Assembly: GCA_016786585.1 (NCBI GenBank)
Contig: JAEUUI010000028.1
Location: 186,001 to 250,000, forward strand
Direction of reading: 5' to 3'
DNA: 64,000 nucleotides
Source: Cyclobacteriaceae bacterium
GTDB lineage: Bacteria > Bacteroidota > Bacteroidia > Cytophagales > Cyclobacteriaceae
The notes beneath the pieces are model-generated. The model did no database searches, was not told the DNA's origin, and saw only the letters and a program-made list of their open reading frames with translations. Positions 41,244 through 49,958 of this stretch are shown here, in pieces; the first letter of the stretch is position 1; the number at the start of each line of letters is the position of its first letter. Both the position numbers and the translations under genes were made by a program.

Positions 41244-42425
41244 TTATTTAAACTTGGCAAAAAGAGTAATGATATTGGATGTTAAACCGGTTGACCGGTT
41301 ATAATGGCCATACCGCAGTTCAAGGGCATTGAATTTTGTAATCCCCATTACACCTCCCGGTGGAGCAAACCGGATGCCCATACCGGCCATCGTGCTGGTA
41401 AGGGTCGACAGGTCATAGTCGCTGGTGTAATACGTTTCATCAAGCGCATGTTTTTGATAACCTTTGAAATACTTTACACCTGTTTGCGAATAGTATCTGA
41501 CAAACGGACTCAATGAAAGGAATGGTGTAATCTTCACCGGCACTTCGAGTTCTGCAGTGTGAGCAGTCAGGTTCCAGTCGTCACGATAGTACCGGTAATA
41601 CGATCGGATGATAAACCTGTCACCGAGGAAGTAATTAAGCCTGATCCCCAACGGAATTTTAAGCCGGGTGTCGGGCAGATGCTCGACTTCGTGTGAACCG
41701 TCTGTGAAATATGTGCGGTGATAGAGCGTAGCCAGTTGCCCGCTCTGATACGCGACATCGGCAAGTAATAATACCTGCATACGTTTATTAATAACCTGGC
41801 TTAGCGTAAATGATAAGCTGTACGAGTTTCTGGGCTTTGATCCGCTGATGTTGCTTGAATATCGAAGTTCGATAGGAAGGATAACTTTCCACGTATCGAG
41901 AAACACCTGGCCTTTAACTCCGAACTCGCGGTTTTTATCTTTTGAAGTTTTAGTCCAGCCCGCAGCAAGTCCTTTTGAAAAGTAATCGAACTCGCTTGAA
42001 ATCGAACCGGTAAAGTTCACGGCAGAACCTTTTTGTTCATCCGCGATAGCGTACGACAAGGAAGGATAGATTCGCTTGTCGCCGGATGAAGCTGATGAAA
42101 TGGTGTTCGGATCGATCTTATCGGAAGAAGCGGATGTGTACACATCAACACCCAATTCACCCGTGAGTGTGTGCTTTCGTTTCCACCGGTCGTATCGTGA
42201 AAGTTTAACATCAATGGTAGTGGCGAAGTCGGTGAGTTTTTCGGTCCCGATACCACCCGTTACCGCAGAGTTATTACCGGTTTGGTGATAGTAACTGGTA
42301 ACGAAATCGACTTCCTCTGTTTTTAATTTTCGGTTCGCGTAAGCGGCCGAGTCTTCTTTTGACTGCGCGAAGCCGGCGATCGTGGAGGCAAAAATTGCAA
42401 GCGCGGCAAGGGAAATTTTAAGCAT
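41244..42425 (-). CDS. DUF3570 outer-membrane beta-barrel protein
   Basis: Exported barrel protein of 393 residues with a signal peptide (MLKISLAALAIFASTIAGFAQ). Amphipathic strands run through the length and the last residues are aromatic (NIITLFAKFK). The DUF3570 signature DVYTSASSDKIDPNTISSAS and GEL/VDVYTSAS occurs near residue 90. It is the first gene of the ApbE operon; the family is usually found with ApbE, thioredoxin and DUF4266 and its function is not established. Confidence 0.88.
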   Translation of the reverse strand: MLKISLAALAIFASTIAGFAQSKEDSAAYANRKLKTEEVDFVTSYYHQTGNNSAVTGGIGTEKLTDFATTIDVKLSRYDRWKRKHTLTGELGVDVYTSASSDKIDPNTISSASSGDKRIYPSLSYAIADEQKGSAVNFTGSISSEFDYFSKGLAAGWTKTSKDKNREFGVKGQVFLDTWKVILPIELRYSSNISGSKPRNSYSLSFTLSQVINKRMQVLLLADVAYQSGQLATLYHRTYFTDGSHEVEHLPDTRLKIPLGIRLNYFLGDRFIIRSYYRYYRDDWNLTAHTAELEVPVKITPFLSLSPFVRYYSQTGVKYFKGYQKHALDETYYTSDYDLSTLTSTMAGMGIRFAPPGGVMGITKFNALELRYGHYNRSTGLTSNIITLFAKFK

Positions 42426-42610
42426 ATGGGTGGTTAAAAAGGCATTTTACGAAGGGAATCTGAAGAAATTCTGAGGGACTACAACCGAGTGACACATTTC
42501 CCTAAAATCGTGAAAAAAATGGTTATTTACGGTGTATTGCATACGAGGCTTAAGGAACAAGTCGGTTACTAACATGATTTATTTCATAACCGTTCCTCTA
42601 AAAAATCAAA

Positions 42611-42639
42611 TTGGTATTTATTCGGATTTTATACATTTG
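42611..42639 (+). promoter_or_regulatory. Promoter TTG-N18-TACATTTG of the small exported protein and efflux operon
   Basis: Perfect TAnnTTTG element (42632-42639) with TTG 18 bases upstream. Only eight bases separate it from ATG 42648, so the transcript would be almost leaderless. A weak TGA-N6-TCA sequence (42576-42587) is 57.5 bases upstream, one base from the spacing of the FNR-type sites. Confidence 0.55.
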
Positions 42640-42647
42640 CAACGTTC

Positions 42648-43025
42648 ATGAAGAAAGGACTATTGTACATATTGATTGCGATTATTTGCGTCAACAGCTT
42701 TTCGAAGCAATTGTACAAGGTTCCTGTGCTCGTGGTTCACTATACCGAACATCATGCCCTGGATTCCCGCGTTGGTTTTATCGACTTTCTGGCGATGCAC
42801 TACTGGGATTCAGACGCGGGTAGCAAGGGCGATGAGCGCGACAACCAGTTACCGTTCAAAAAATTTGAACATGAAGCATTCAGTCAGCCGATGACAGTTC
42901 CGGTGTCAATTGCTTTTGCGTTGCGTAGTGAACCAAACTTCAAATCTGTTTTTCCCGCTTACCACGAACCGCAGGTTGAGAATGCACCGGTAGGTTCCAT
43001 CTTCAAGCCGCCCCGGCTTGCTTAG
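42648..43025 (+). CDS. Small exported protein before the CusA/CzcA operon
   Basis: Protein of 125 residues with a signal peptide (MKKGLLYILIAIICVNSFS) and a conserved central patch KVPVLVVHYTEHHALDSRVGFIDFLAMHYWDSD, followed by KKFEHEAFSQP and a Pro-rich end FKPPRLA. The His-rich HYTEHH and HYW segments suggest metal binding, consistent with the downstream metal pump. I do not know a named family. A terminator-like hairpin follows, so the pump may be partly read through. Confidence 0.75.
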   Translation: MKKGLLYILIAIICVNSFSKQLYKVPVLVVHYTEHHALDSRVGFIDFLAMHYWDSDAGSKGDERDNQLPFKKFEHEAFSQPMTVPVSIAFALRSEPNFKSVFPAYHEPQVENAPVGSIFKPPRLA

Positions 43026-43039
43026 TTCCTTTCCTGTTT

Positions 43040-43073
43040 ATTCAGTTACGGATCCGTGCTGAATTACTTTTTT
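43040..43073 (+). terminator. Terminator-like hairpin between the small protein and the efflux pump
   Basis: ATTCAG / CTGAAT stem with an inner palindrome ACGGATCCGT, followed by TTTTTT at 43068-43073. It may attenuate rather than stop transcription, since the pump gene begins 20 bases later. Confidence 0.5.
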
Positions 43074-43093
43074 ATTTACTAAGATATAATCAC

Positions 43094-46000
43094 ATGCTTA
43101 ACAGAATTATCAGCTTCTCGGTTGAGAACAAGCTGGTTATCGGACTATTCGTAGTCGCACTTATCGGATGGGGAACCTTTCAGGTAACTAAACTCCCGAT
43201 CGATGCTGTGCCCGATATTACCGACAACCAGGTACAAATTATTACCGTGTCGCCTGCATTAGGCGCCACTGATGTCGAACGCCTCGTAACCTTTCCGGTA
43301 GAACAGGCCTGCGCCAATATACCCGGACTAAAGAATGTCCGGAGTTTTTCACGTTTCGGGTTATCACTCGTGACAATTGTATTCAATGATCATGTTGATT
43401 TGTATTGGGCGCGACAACAAATCAGCGAGCGCTTGCTACAGGTCAGGCAGAACATCCCGCAGGGAGCAGGACAACCTGAAATGGCTCCGGTAACAACCGG
43501 ACTTGGAGAAATTTATCAGTACGTGCTTCGTCCGGAAAAGGGCTTCGAGCAGAAATATGGCCCAATGGAACTTCGCACGCTTCAGGACTGGGTTGTGCGC
43601 AGGCAATTGCTTGGAACTCCCGGTGTTGCCGAAGTGAGCAGTTTCGGGGGACAGTTAAAGCAATATGAAATTACGGTGAAGCCCGAACAACTCAAGGCTT
43701 ACGATCTTACCATTGCCGATATGTTCGATGCGCTCGAAGCAAACAACGAGAACACAGGTGGGGCATACATTGAAAAAGGCCCGACTGTTTTATACATCCG
43801 AACCGAAGGCCTTGCGCAAAGTCTGGAGGATATCGAAAAGATTGTGGTCAAAGTCTGGGAGAACGGTCAGCCTGTTTTAATGCGCGATGTAGCTTCGGTC
43901 GGGTTTGGATATGCAACCCGGTATGGCGCGATGTGTTACAATGATCAGGGTGAGGTTGCCGGTGCGGTGGTGATGATGCTCAAGGGCGAGAATTCTTCGG
44001 CTGTGATCAAACGCGTAAAAGAGAAAATCGCGGAGATCAAAAAATCATTGCCGGAAGGTGTGGTGCTGGAGCCGTTTCTTGACCGGACGAAAATGGTGAA
44101 CAATGCAATCAGCACGGTGAAGATGAATTTAATGGAAGGAGCGCTGATTGTAGTATTTGTGCTCGTGTTCTTCCTGGGAAATTTACGCGCAGGGTTAATT
44201 GTTTCGTCTGTTATTCCATTGTCGATGCTCTTTGCGATTATCCTGATGAATTTATATGGTGTTGGCGGAAACCTGATGAGCCTGGGAGCCATTGACTTCG
44301 GCCTGATCGTGGACGGTTCGGTGATTGTTGTGGAGGCTATCCTGCACAGGTTTGCACACAGTAAACATTTTGCATCCATCTCGCGGTTATCGCAAGCCCA
44401 AATGAATGAAGAGGTAACTCACTCAACCGGATCGATGATCAAGTCGGCCGTATTCAGTCAAATCATTATCCTGATTGTTTATATCCCGATTCTTTCACTC
44501 GAAGGTATTGAAGGCAAAATGTTTAAACCAATGGCTTATACGGTTGGGTTTGCCATTCTGGGTGCATTCCTGCTGTCGATAACATACGTGCCTATGATGA
44601 GTTCGCTGTTTCTCAGCAAAAAGATCAGCCATAAAAATACGGTTGCGGATCGTATGATGGCATGGCTCGAAAGGGGCTATCAACCATTGCTGAAACGCGT
44701 ACTCACGCTGAAAGCGCTTGTGCTCAGCGTAACGTTATTGTTGTTTGGTTTTTCTGTTGCTGTATTGCTTAACATGGGCGGTGAATTTATTCCGCAACTG
44801 GAAGAGGGCGACTTTGCCGTTGAAACGCGCTTGTTAACCGGAAGCAATCTCAATACTTCCATTGAGGCTACACAGAAGGCTTCAAAGATACTGCTGGCAA
44901 AATTTCCGGAAGTTGAAAAGGTGGTTACGAAAATCGGAAGCTCGGAAGTTCCGACTGATCCGATGCCATTGGAAGCGGCCGATATGATGGTTATCCTCAA
45001 ACCGAAAAAGGAGTGGACTTCCGCATCAACGTTTCCGCAGCTCGCGGATGAAATGGGGAAAGAACTTGCTGCCGTTCCCGGAATCAGTGTAGGTTTTCAG
45101 TTTCCGGTGCAAATGCGGTTTAATGAACTCATGACGGGCGCCCGACAGGATGTTGTTTGTAAAATTTTTGGGGAGAATCTTGATACACTTGCGTATCAGG
45201 CACACAAGCTTGGCGAAATCATTAATACGATTGATGGATCAACAGCTTTGTATGTTGAATCGGTAACGGGCATGCCGCAGGTTGTGATCAAATACAACCG
45301 GGAAGCACTGGTAGCGTATGGATTGAACATTCACGATATCAATAATACGGTGAATGCTGCCTTTGCCGGACAAGCTGCCGGGCAGGTGTATGAAGGTGAA
45401 CGAAGATTCGACCTGGTGGTGCGTCTTGAAAAAGATTCACGCAAAAATATTCGCGACATAGAGAATTTATTGATCCCGGCCGCTCGTGGTCAGCAGGTTC
45501 CGTTGTACCAGGTAGCATCAATCGAAGAGATTGAAGGCCCGAATCAAATTCAGCGCGAAAACACAAGAAGAAGAATTATCGTGGGCTTTAATGTTTCCGG
45601 GCGTGACGTGCAATCGATCGTCACCGAGTTACAACAAAAAGTTAATGCGAATATGAAGCTGCCCCGTGGTTATTCCATAACCTATGGGGGCGCATTCGAA
45701 AACCTGACCGGGGCAAAACAACGCTTAACCATTGTGGTTCCGGTGGCACTTGTACTCATCTTCCTGTTGCTTTACTTCGCTTTTGGTTCAGTCAAGCAGG
45801 GTCTGCTGATCTATTCTGCTATTCCGCTTTCGGCTGTAGGTGGTATTTTCTCATTGTGGCTTCGCGGAATGCCTTTCAGTATCTCGGCCGGTGTCGGTTT
45901 TATAGCATTGTTTGGTGTTGCCGTACTAAACGGAATCTTATTGGTATCAGAATTCAACCGGTTAAAGAAAGAAGGCTGGACTGACACTGCACGCATTGTT

Positions 46001-47452
46001 GAACATGCTACAAAATCAAAGCTTCGCGCGGTGCTGATGACTGCATTTGTTCCGGCACTTGGCTTTATCCCGATGGCAGTAAGCCAGGGCGCAGGAGCGG
46101 AAGTTCAAAAGCCGCTCGCAACGGTGGTAATCGGTGGATTGATTTTTTCAACTCTTCTCACGCTGTTTGTTTTGCCGGTGCTGTATGTGTTGATGGATCG
46201 TTCAAAGCATTCGATTAAACCTCATCACGCGGGAATCATACTTTTATTGATTGGGTTATGGCCGGCATCTGCGAATGCGCAGCAACCTGTGCCCATTACG
46301 CTTGATAAAGCAATTGATATCGCCATGAAGAACAATGCTGATCTTTCGCTGGCACGCCTGAATGAGAAGTACTATGAACAATTGAAGCGAAATACCTTCT
46401 CGGCTGATAAGGCCGGCGTGTTGATGGAGTACGGTCAAATCAACAGCAAGGCAACCGATAACAAATTTTCAATTTCGCAGGGTATCGACTTTCCAACGGT
46501 TTATCAGCGACAAAAAAATCTTGCACGCACCGATTACCGGATCAGTCAGCTTGAAACACGAATGAAATCCATCACGGTAAAAGCCGAGGTGAAGCGAACT
46601 TTTTATGAGCTGCTTGCGCTGAAAGAGAAAAGCAAGCTGCTTGATAAAGCGGACGGTCTCTATGTTCAATTCCTGGAAAAAGTTGAAAGACGATTTGCAC
46701 TCGGAGACGCGGATGTGCTGGAAAGATCCACGGCAAGAAGTCAGAAGCTGCAGATTGAAAACCAGCGCCTGATTCTGCAGGCTGAGTATCAAATGAAGTT
46801 GAATGAATTTGCGCTGCTGCTGAATTCAGAAAGCTTGGTAGAACCGGAAGGGGAGATTCAATACTTGCTGATGGTTAACGATACCAGTATTTCAGAGTCT
46901 CCGGTGGTAGGCCTTGCATCAGAAGAGATTAGCCGGAACATCAATGCACAGAAGCTTGAGAAAGCTCAACTTTATCCATCGCTGATGGCGACTTATAATA
47001 ACCTGAGCTTTACCGGCTTTCAGCGCGTTGGCGACAACGAGCAGTACTTTGACATCCAGGATCGGTTTTCCTATGTCGGCTTCGGGCTTGGTATTCCGTT
47101 ATTTCATGGCGCACAACGTGCAAAAATCCGCGCTGCCGGAGTACAGGTTGAAGCGAGCCGGTTGCGGTTGCAAACCACCCGGCGGCAACTATCCATTCGC
47201 ATGCGCAACACACTGGCGTTTTACCAGGAACTCAACCGTCAGGTAACGACAACCCAAACCACGTTACTTCCTGAATCAAAACTTATTCTTGATGCGGCCG
47301 GAAAGAGAATGGCTACCGGAGAGATTGGTTATTTGGAGTGGGTAATGCTGGTGAATCAATCGATCGCGATCCGCAACCAGTACATCGATCTGGTACAGCG
47401 AAAAAATGAAACTGCTTTTGAACTCGAACAATTAAACGGAACGAATCAATGA
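43094..47452 (+). CDS. cusA: CusA/CzcA-family RND metal pump fused to a TolC-like domain
   Basis: Fusion of 1452 residues. The N-terminal 1035 residues form an HME-type RND pump, with the LPIDAVPDITDNQVQI start, 12 helices and the SLGAIDFGLIVDGSVIVVEA motif that carries the proton-relay acidic residues of this family. The C-terminal part (about 1063-1452) is a TolC/OEP-like protein (ITLDKAIDIAMKNNADLSLA; coiled coils up to residue 1440). At the junction there is a full signal peptide with a cleavage site: AGIILLLIGLWPASANA-QQ (residues about 1044-1062). Cleavage after residue 1062 could release the outer-membrane part. The adaptor gene overlaps the stop by four bases. Substrate is likely Cu, Zn, Co or Ag; the pump alone cannot distinguish. 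Confidence 0.93.
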   Translation: MLNRIISFSVENKLVIGLFVVALIGWGTFQVTKLPIDAVPDITDNQVQIITVSPALGATDVERLVTFPVEQACANIPGLKNVRSFSRFGLSLVTIVFNDHVDLYWARQQISERLLQVRQNIPQGAGQPEMAPVTTGLGEIYQYVLRPEKGFEQKYGPMELRTLQDWVVRRQLLGTPGVAEVSSFGGQLKQYEITVKPEQLKAYDLTIADMFDALEANNENTGGAYIEKGPTVLYIRTEGLAQSLEDIEKIVVKVWENGQPVLMRDVASVGFGYATRYGAMCYNDQGEVAGAVVMMLKGENSSAVIKRVKEKIAEIKKSLPEGVVLEPFLDRTKMVNNAISTVKMNLMEGALIVVFVLVFFLGNLRAGLIVSSVIPLSMLFAIILMNLYGVGGNLMSLGAIDFGLIVDGSVIVVEAILHRFAHSKHFASISRLSQAQMNEEVTHSTGSMIKSAVFSQIIILIVYIPILSLEGIEGKMFKPMAYTVGFAILGAFLLSITYVPMMSSLFLSKKISHKNTVADRMMAWLERGYQPLLKRVLTLKALVLSVTLLLFGFSVAVLLNMGGEFIPQLEEGDFAVETRLLTGSNLNTSIEATQKASKILLAKFPEVEKVVTKIGSSEVPTDPMPLEAADMMVILKPKKEWTSASTFPQLADEMGKELAAVPGISVGFQFPVQMRFNELMTGARQDVVCKIFGENLDTLAYQAHKLGEIINTIDGSTALYVESVTGMPQVVIKYNREALVAYGLNIHDINNTVNAAFAGQAAGQVYEGERRFDLVVRLEKDSRKNIRDIENLLIPAARGQQVPLYQVASIEEIEGPNQIQRENTRRRIIVGFNVSGRDVQSIVTELQQKVNANMKLPRGYSITYGGAFENLTGAKQRLTIVVPVALVLIFLLLYFAFGSVKQGLLIYSAIPLSAVGGIFSLWLRGMPFSISAGVGFIALFGVAVLNGILLVSEFNRLKKEGWTDTARIVEHATKSKLRAVLMTAFVPALGFIPMAVSQGAGAEVQKPLATVVIGGLIFSTLLTLFVLPVLYVLMDRSKHSIKPHHAGIILLLIGLWPASANAQQPVPITLDKAIDIAMKNNADLSLARLNEKYYEQLKRNTFSADKAGVLMEYGQINSKATDNKFSISQGIDFPTVYQRQKNLARTDYRISQLETRMKSITVKAEVKRTFYELLALKEKSKLLDKADGLYVQFLEKVERRFALGDADVLERSTARSQKLQIENQRLILQAEYQMKLNEFALLLNSESLVEPEGEIQYLLMVNDTSISESPVVGLASEEISRNINAQKLEKAQLYPSLMATYNNLSFTGFQRVGDNEQYFDIQDRFSYVGFGLGIPLFHGAQRAKIRAAGVQVEASRLRLQTTRRQLSIRMRNTLAFYQELNRQVTTTQTTLLPESKLILDAAGKRMATGEIGYLEWVMLVNQSIAIRNQYIDLVQRKNETAFELEQLNGTNQ

Positions 47453-48567
47453 AAAATTTAATCTATAGCATACTCCTGTGTCTGGTTGTTTCCGCTTGTG
47501 CGGATAAGCCCGAAGCGGTTCAGGATACTCCGGCTATTACAAATGAAAACACGGTTGTGCTAACAAACGAACAGGTAGCCAATGGAGGTATTGTTGTTGG
47601 TAAAAGTGAAACAAGAAACCTTACGCGTAACATCCGGGTAACCGGATCAATCGAAGCCCCTCCGGGCAATGTGATCTCGGTCAGTTTTCCGTATGGTGGA
47701 TATGTACGCAAAATGAATCTTCTCCCGGGAACAAAGGTATCCCGGGGCGACTTGCTCGTTACGCTGGAAGATCCGCAATACATTCAGCTTCAGCAGGATT
47801 ACCTTACTGCGAAGAGCAGGCTAACATTTCTGGAAACGGAATTCAATCGCCAGAAAGAACTGAATGCCGATAAAACAACGAGTGATAAATTGTTTCAGCA
47901 GGTGCGTGATGAATACGACAAGCAGCGAATTGCAGTTAAGGCGCTTGCAGAAAAACTCCGGCTCATCAGTATTAATCCCGACAAGCTTACTGCAGAAACG
48001 ATTTCCGGCAACGTGAATATTTATTCACCCATTAACGGCTTTGTTACCGATATTTTTGTGAATACCGGTAAGTACGTAACACCAACCGATGTTTTGTTTG
48101 AACTGGTAAATCCTGCGGATGTTCATTTGATTTTGAATGTGCATGAGAAGGATATTAATTCGATAGCAGTAGGGCAGGCGGTGACGTGTTACAAAAACAA
48201 CGATCCGAAAAAATATGACGCCATTGTTCACCTGATCAGCAAAAGTGTGAAGAACGACCGTACCAGCGAAGTACATTGTGATTTTACCGGGAATGCCACT
48301 TCCTTTTTGCCCGGCATGTTTGTGACAGCTGATGTTCAGCTTGCGAACAAGGAAGTTACTGCCGTGCCTGATGATGCAATTGTTCACTACGGTGGTAAAG
48401 CCTTCGTGTTTGCCGCACACGGTAAAAACGAATTTGAAATGATTCCAGTTGAAACCGGTATGAATACAGCTGGCTTTACAGAGATCACAACAGATTTAAA
48501 AACGCACGATATCGTTGTGAAAAACGCCTATACATTATTAATGAAGCTTAAGAATACCGAAGAATGA
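47449..48567 (+). CDS. RND periplasmic adaptor lipoprotein (CusB/CzcB-like)
   Basis: Adaptor of 372 residues with a lipoprotein signal (lipobox VVSAC, Cys17). Lipoyl half motifs (IEAPPGNVISVSFPYGGYVRKM; VNIYSPINGFVTDIFVNTGKYV), a coiled coil between them (about 110-180) and beta-barrel and membrane-proximal domains follow. The gene overlaps the pump stop by four bases and the next gene's start by four bases, so the three are cotranslated. It couples the RND pump to the TolC-like part. Confidence 0.92.
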   Translation: MKNLIYSILLCLVVSACADKPEAVQDTPAITNENTVVLTNEQVANGGIVVGKSETRNLTRNIRVTGSIEAPPGNVISVSFPYGGYVRKMNLLPGTKVSRGDLLVTLEDPQYIQLQQDYLTAKSRLTFLETEFNRQKELNADKTTSDKLFQQVRDEYDKQRIAVKALAEKLRLISINPDKLTAETISGNVNIYSPINGFVTDIFVNTGKYVTPTDVLFELVNPADVHLILNVHEKDINSIAVGQAVTCYKNNDPKKYDAIVHLISKSVKNDRTSEVHCDFTGNATSFLPGMFVTADVQLANKEVTAVPDDAIVHYGGKAFVFAAHGKNEFEMIPVETGMNTAGFTEITTDLKTHDIVVKNAYTLLMKLKNTEE

Positions 48568-49148
48568 TAGTTCAACGGTTAGTTGGCTGTTGGTGTGCCG
48601 CGATACTACCGGTTTTTATCTCGTTGTTCGCAACGGCCCAAGGTAACGTTAACGGTGTTTATAAAACGGAAACTGATTTCACGAGTCATGTTGTTGCAGA
48701 CTCACGTTTAACAGATTCCCAAAATTATATCCAGTCGTATCGGACGGTATTGAAGGTTTACCGCAATGGGAAAATGGACCGGTATCGGTATGGTCAGGTA
48801 TTCGGGTATTTCCAGAATGGTGTTAAATATCGTGTATACCGGAAGGGGGCTGTTTTTTCGGAGGGGTGTTATTGCGAGGTACTGAAGGAAGGTGCGTTAC
48901 CGGTCTATAAGGGCCTGTCAACCCACCACCGGTCGAACGGGCATGTGGTTTACTACTATAGCAAGGGTTTATCCGGAACATTGAGGAGGTTCACCATACG
49001 TAATTTGAAAATTGATTTTTCTGATGAACCAGACTTTCTGAGAGATGCAATCGCGCAATACAGCAAATCAGATATAAAAACGCTGTTTATTATTAGCGAT
49101 TTATATGATAGCTTTATCGTAGAAGGAAAGAAAGCGGTAACCCCTTAA
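48564..49148 (+). CDS. Exported protein of unknown function, last gene of the efflux operon
   Basis: Protein of 194 residues with a signal-like N terminus (WCAAILPVFISLFATAQG) followed by a soluble domain rich in Tyr, Arg and Lys (SYRTVLKVYRNGKMDRYRYGQVFGYFQNGVKYRVYRKG) and two Cys in GCYCEV. The start overlaps the adaptor stop by four bases, so it is tied to metal export; a metal-binding or accessory role is possible from CYC but is unproven. I do not recognise a family. Confidence 0.7.
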   Translation: MIVQRLVGCWCAAILPVFISLFATAQGNVNGVYKTETDFTSHVVADSRLTDSQNYIQSYRTVLKVYRNGKMDRYRYGQVFGYFQNGVKYRVYRKGAVFSEGCYCEVLKEGALPVYKGLSTHHRSNGHVVYYYSKGLSGTLRRFTIRNLKIDFSDEPDFLRDAIAQYSKSDIKTLFIISDLYDSFIVEGKKAVTP

Positions 49149-49161
49149 CCCTGATCCTTGC

Positions 49162-49893
49162 ATGAACCTGAAAAAAGCACTATGGCTGGTAGTGGCATCG
49201 GTATGTTTTATTCCCGGCCTGCATGCGCAGTCCGACTCCGTTGCCCATGTTCCAAAAAAATTTAAATGGATTGCACCGGCTGTGTTGATTACCACCGGAA
49301 CGCTCACGATGCTTGACTCCGATGCGGACGAGTTCTTCTTGAGCAATTATGAAGTTCGTGAAGAGCGGAATGAAAACTTCCTTAAGTTCTCCAATCATGC
49401 CGATAATTATTTACAGTATGCTCCGGCCGCTGCTGCGTTGATTATGAGTGTGAGCGGAGTGGAAGGAAAGCATAACCTCGTAAACCAGGTAGCATTGCTT
49501 ATTAAATCCGAACTCGTCATGTCGGCTGTCGTATATTCCTTGAAATACACCGTGGGTGAGGCGCGTCCGGATTCCGGTAAGAAAAATTCTTTCCCATCCG
49601 GCCATACGGCACAGGCGTTCACTGCTGCGGCATTCCTTGCAAAAGAGTATGGTTACAAAAGTGTGTGGATCAGCATCGGGGCATACACAACGGCTACTAC
49701 CGTGGGCGTGTTCCGCATGCTTAATAATCGTCACTGGATTTCCGATGTGCTCGTGGGAGCCGGGCTCGGCATTCTTTCCACCGAAGTTGTGTACTTCACG
49801 CACAAAAACCGTTGGGGAAAAAATAAAGTGGCAGTCACGCCATTCTCATCTTCGGGCAGTAAGGGCTTGACGTTGCGTTATGTATTCCGATAG
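49162..49893 (+). CDS. PAP2-family phosphatase (membrane or periplasmic)
   Basis: Phosphatase of 243 residues with a signal peptide (LVVASVCFIPGLHAQ). The three PAP2 motifs are complete: KYTVGEARP, PSGHT and RMLNNRHWISDVLVG. Likely removes phosphate from a lipid (undecaprenyl pyrophosphate or phosphatidic acid) or a soluble phosphate ester. It starts 13 bases after the efflux operon, same strand, so cotranscription is possible. Confidence 0.9.
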   Translation: MNLKKALWLVVASVCFIPGLHAQSDSVAHVPKKFKWIAPAVLITTGTLTMLDSDADEFFLSNYEVREERNENFLKFSNHADNYLQYAPAAAALIMSVSGVEGKHNLVNQVALLIKSELVMSAVVYSLKYTVGEARPDSGKKNSFPSGHTAQAFTAAAFLAKEYGYKSVWISIGAYTTATTVGVFRMLNNRHWISDVLVGAGLGILSTEVVYFTHKNRWGKNKVAVTPFSSSGSKGLTLRYVFR

Positions 49894-49958
49894 TTCGGAA
49901 TTTTTTTGTTAGCTTCGGAAGCTCACTAACGCTTACCCAGGTTAACCTGCAAATTCTT

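Noticed and set aside
42576-42587. TGATTTATTTCA upstream of the small exported protein before cusA
   Set aside because: Has the TGA-N6-TCA core and is 57.5 bases from a perfect TACATTTG element, but the inner bases do not fit and the spacing differs by one; kept only as a weak candidate.
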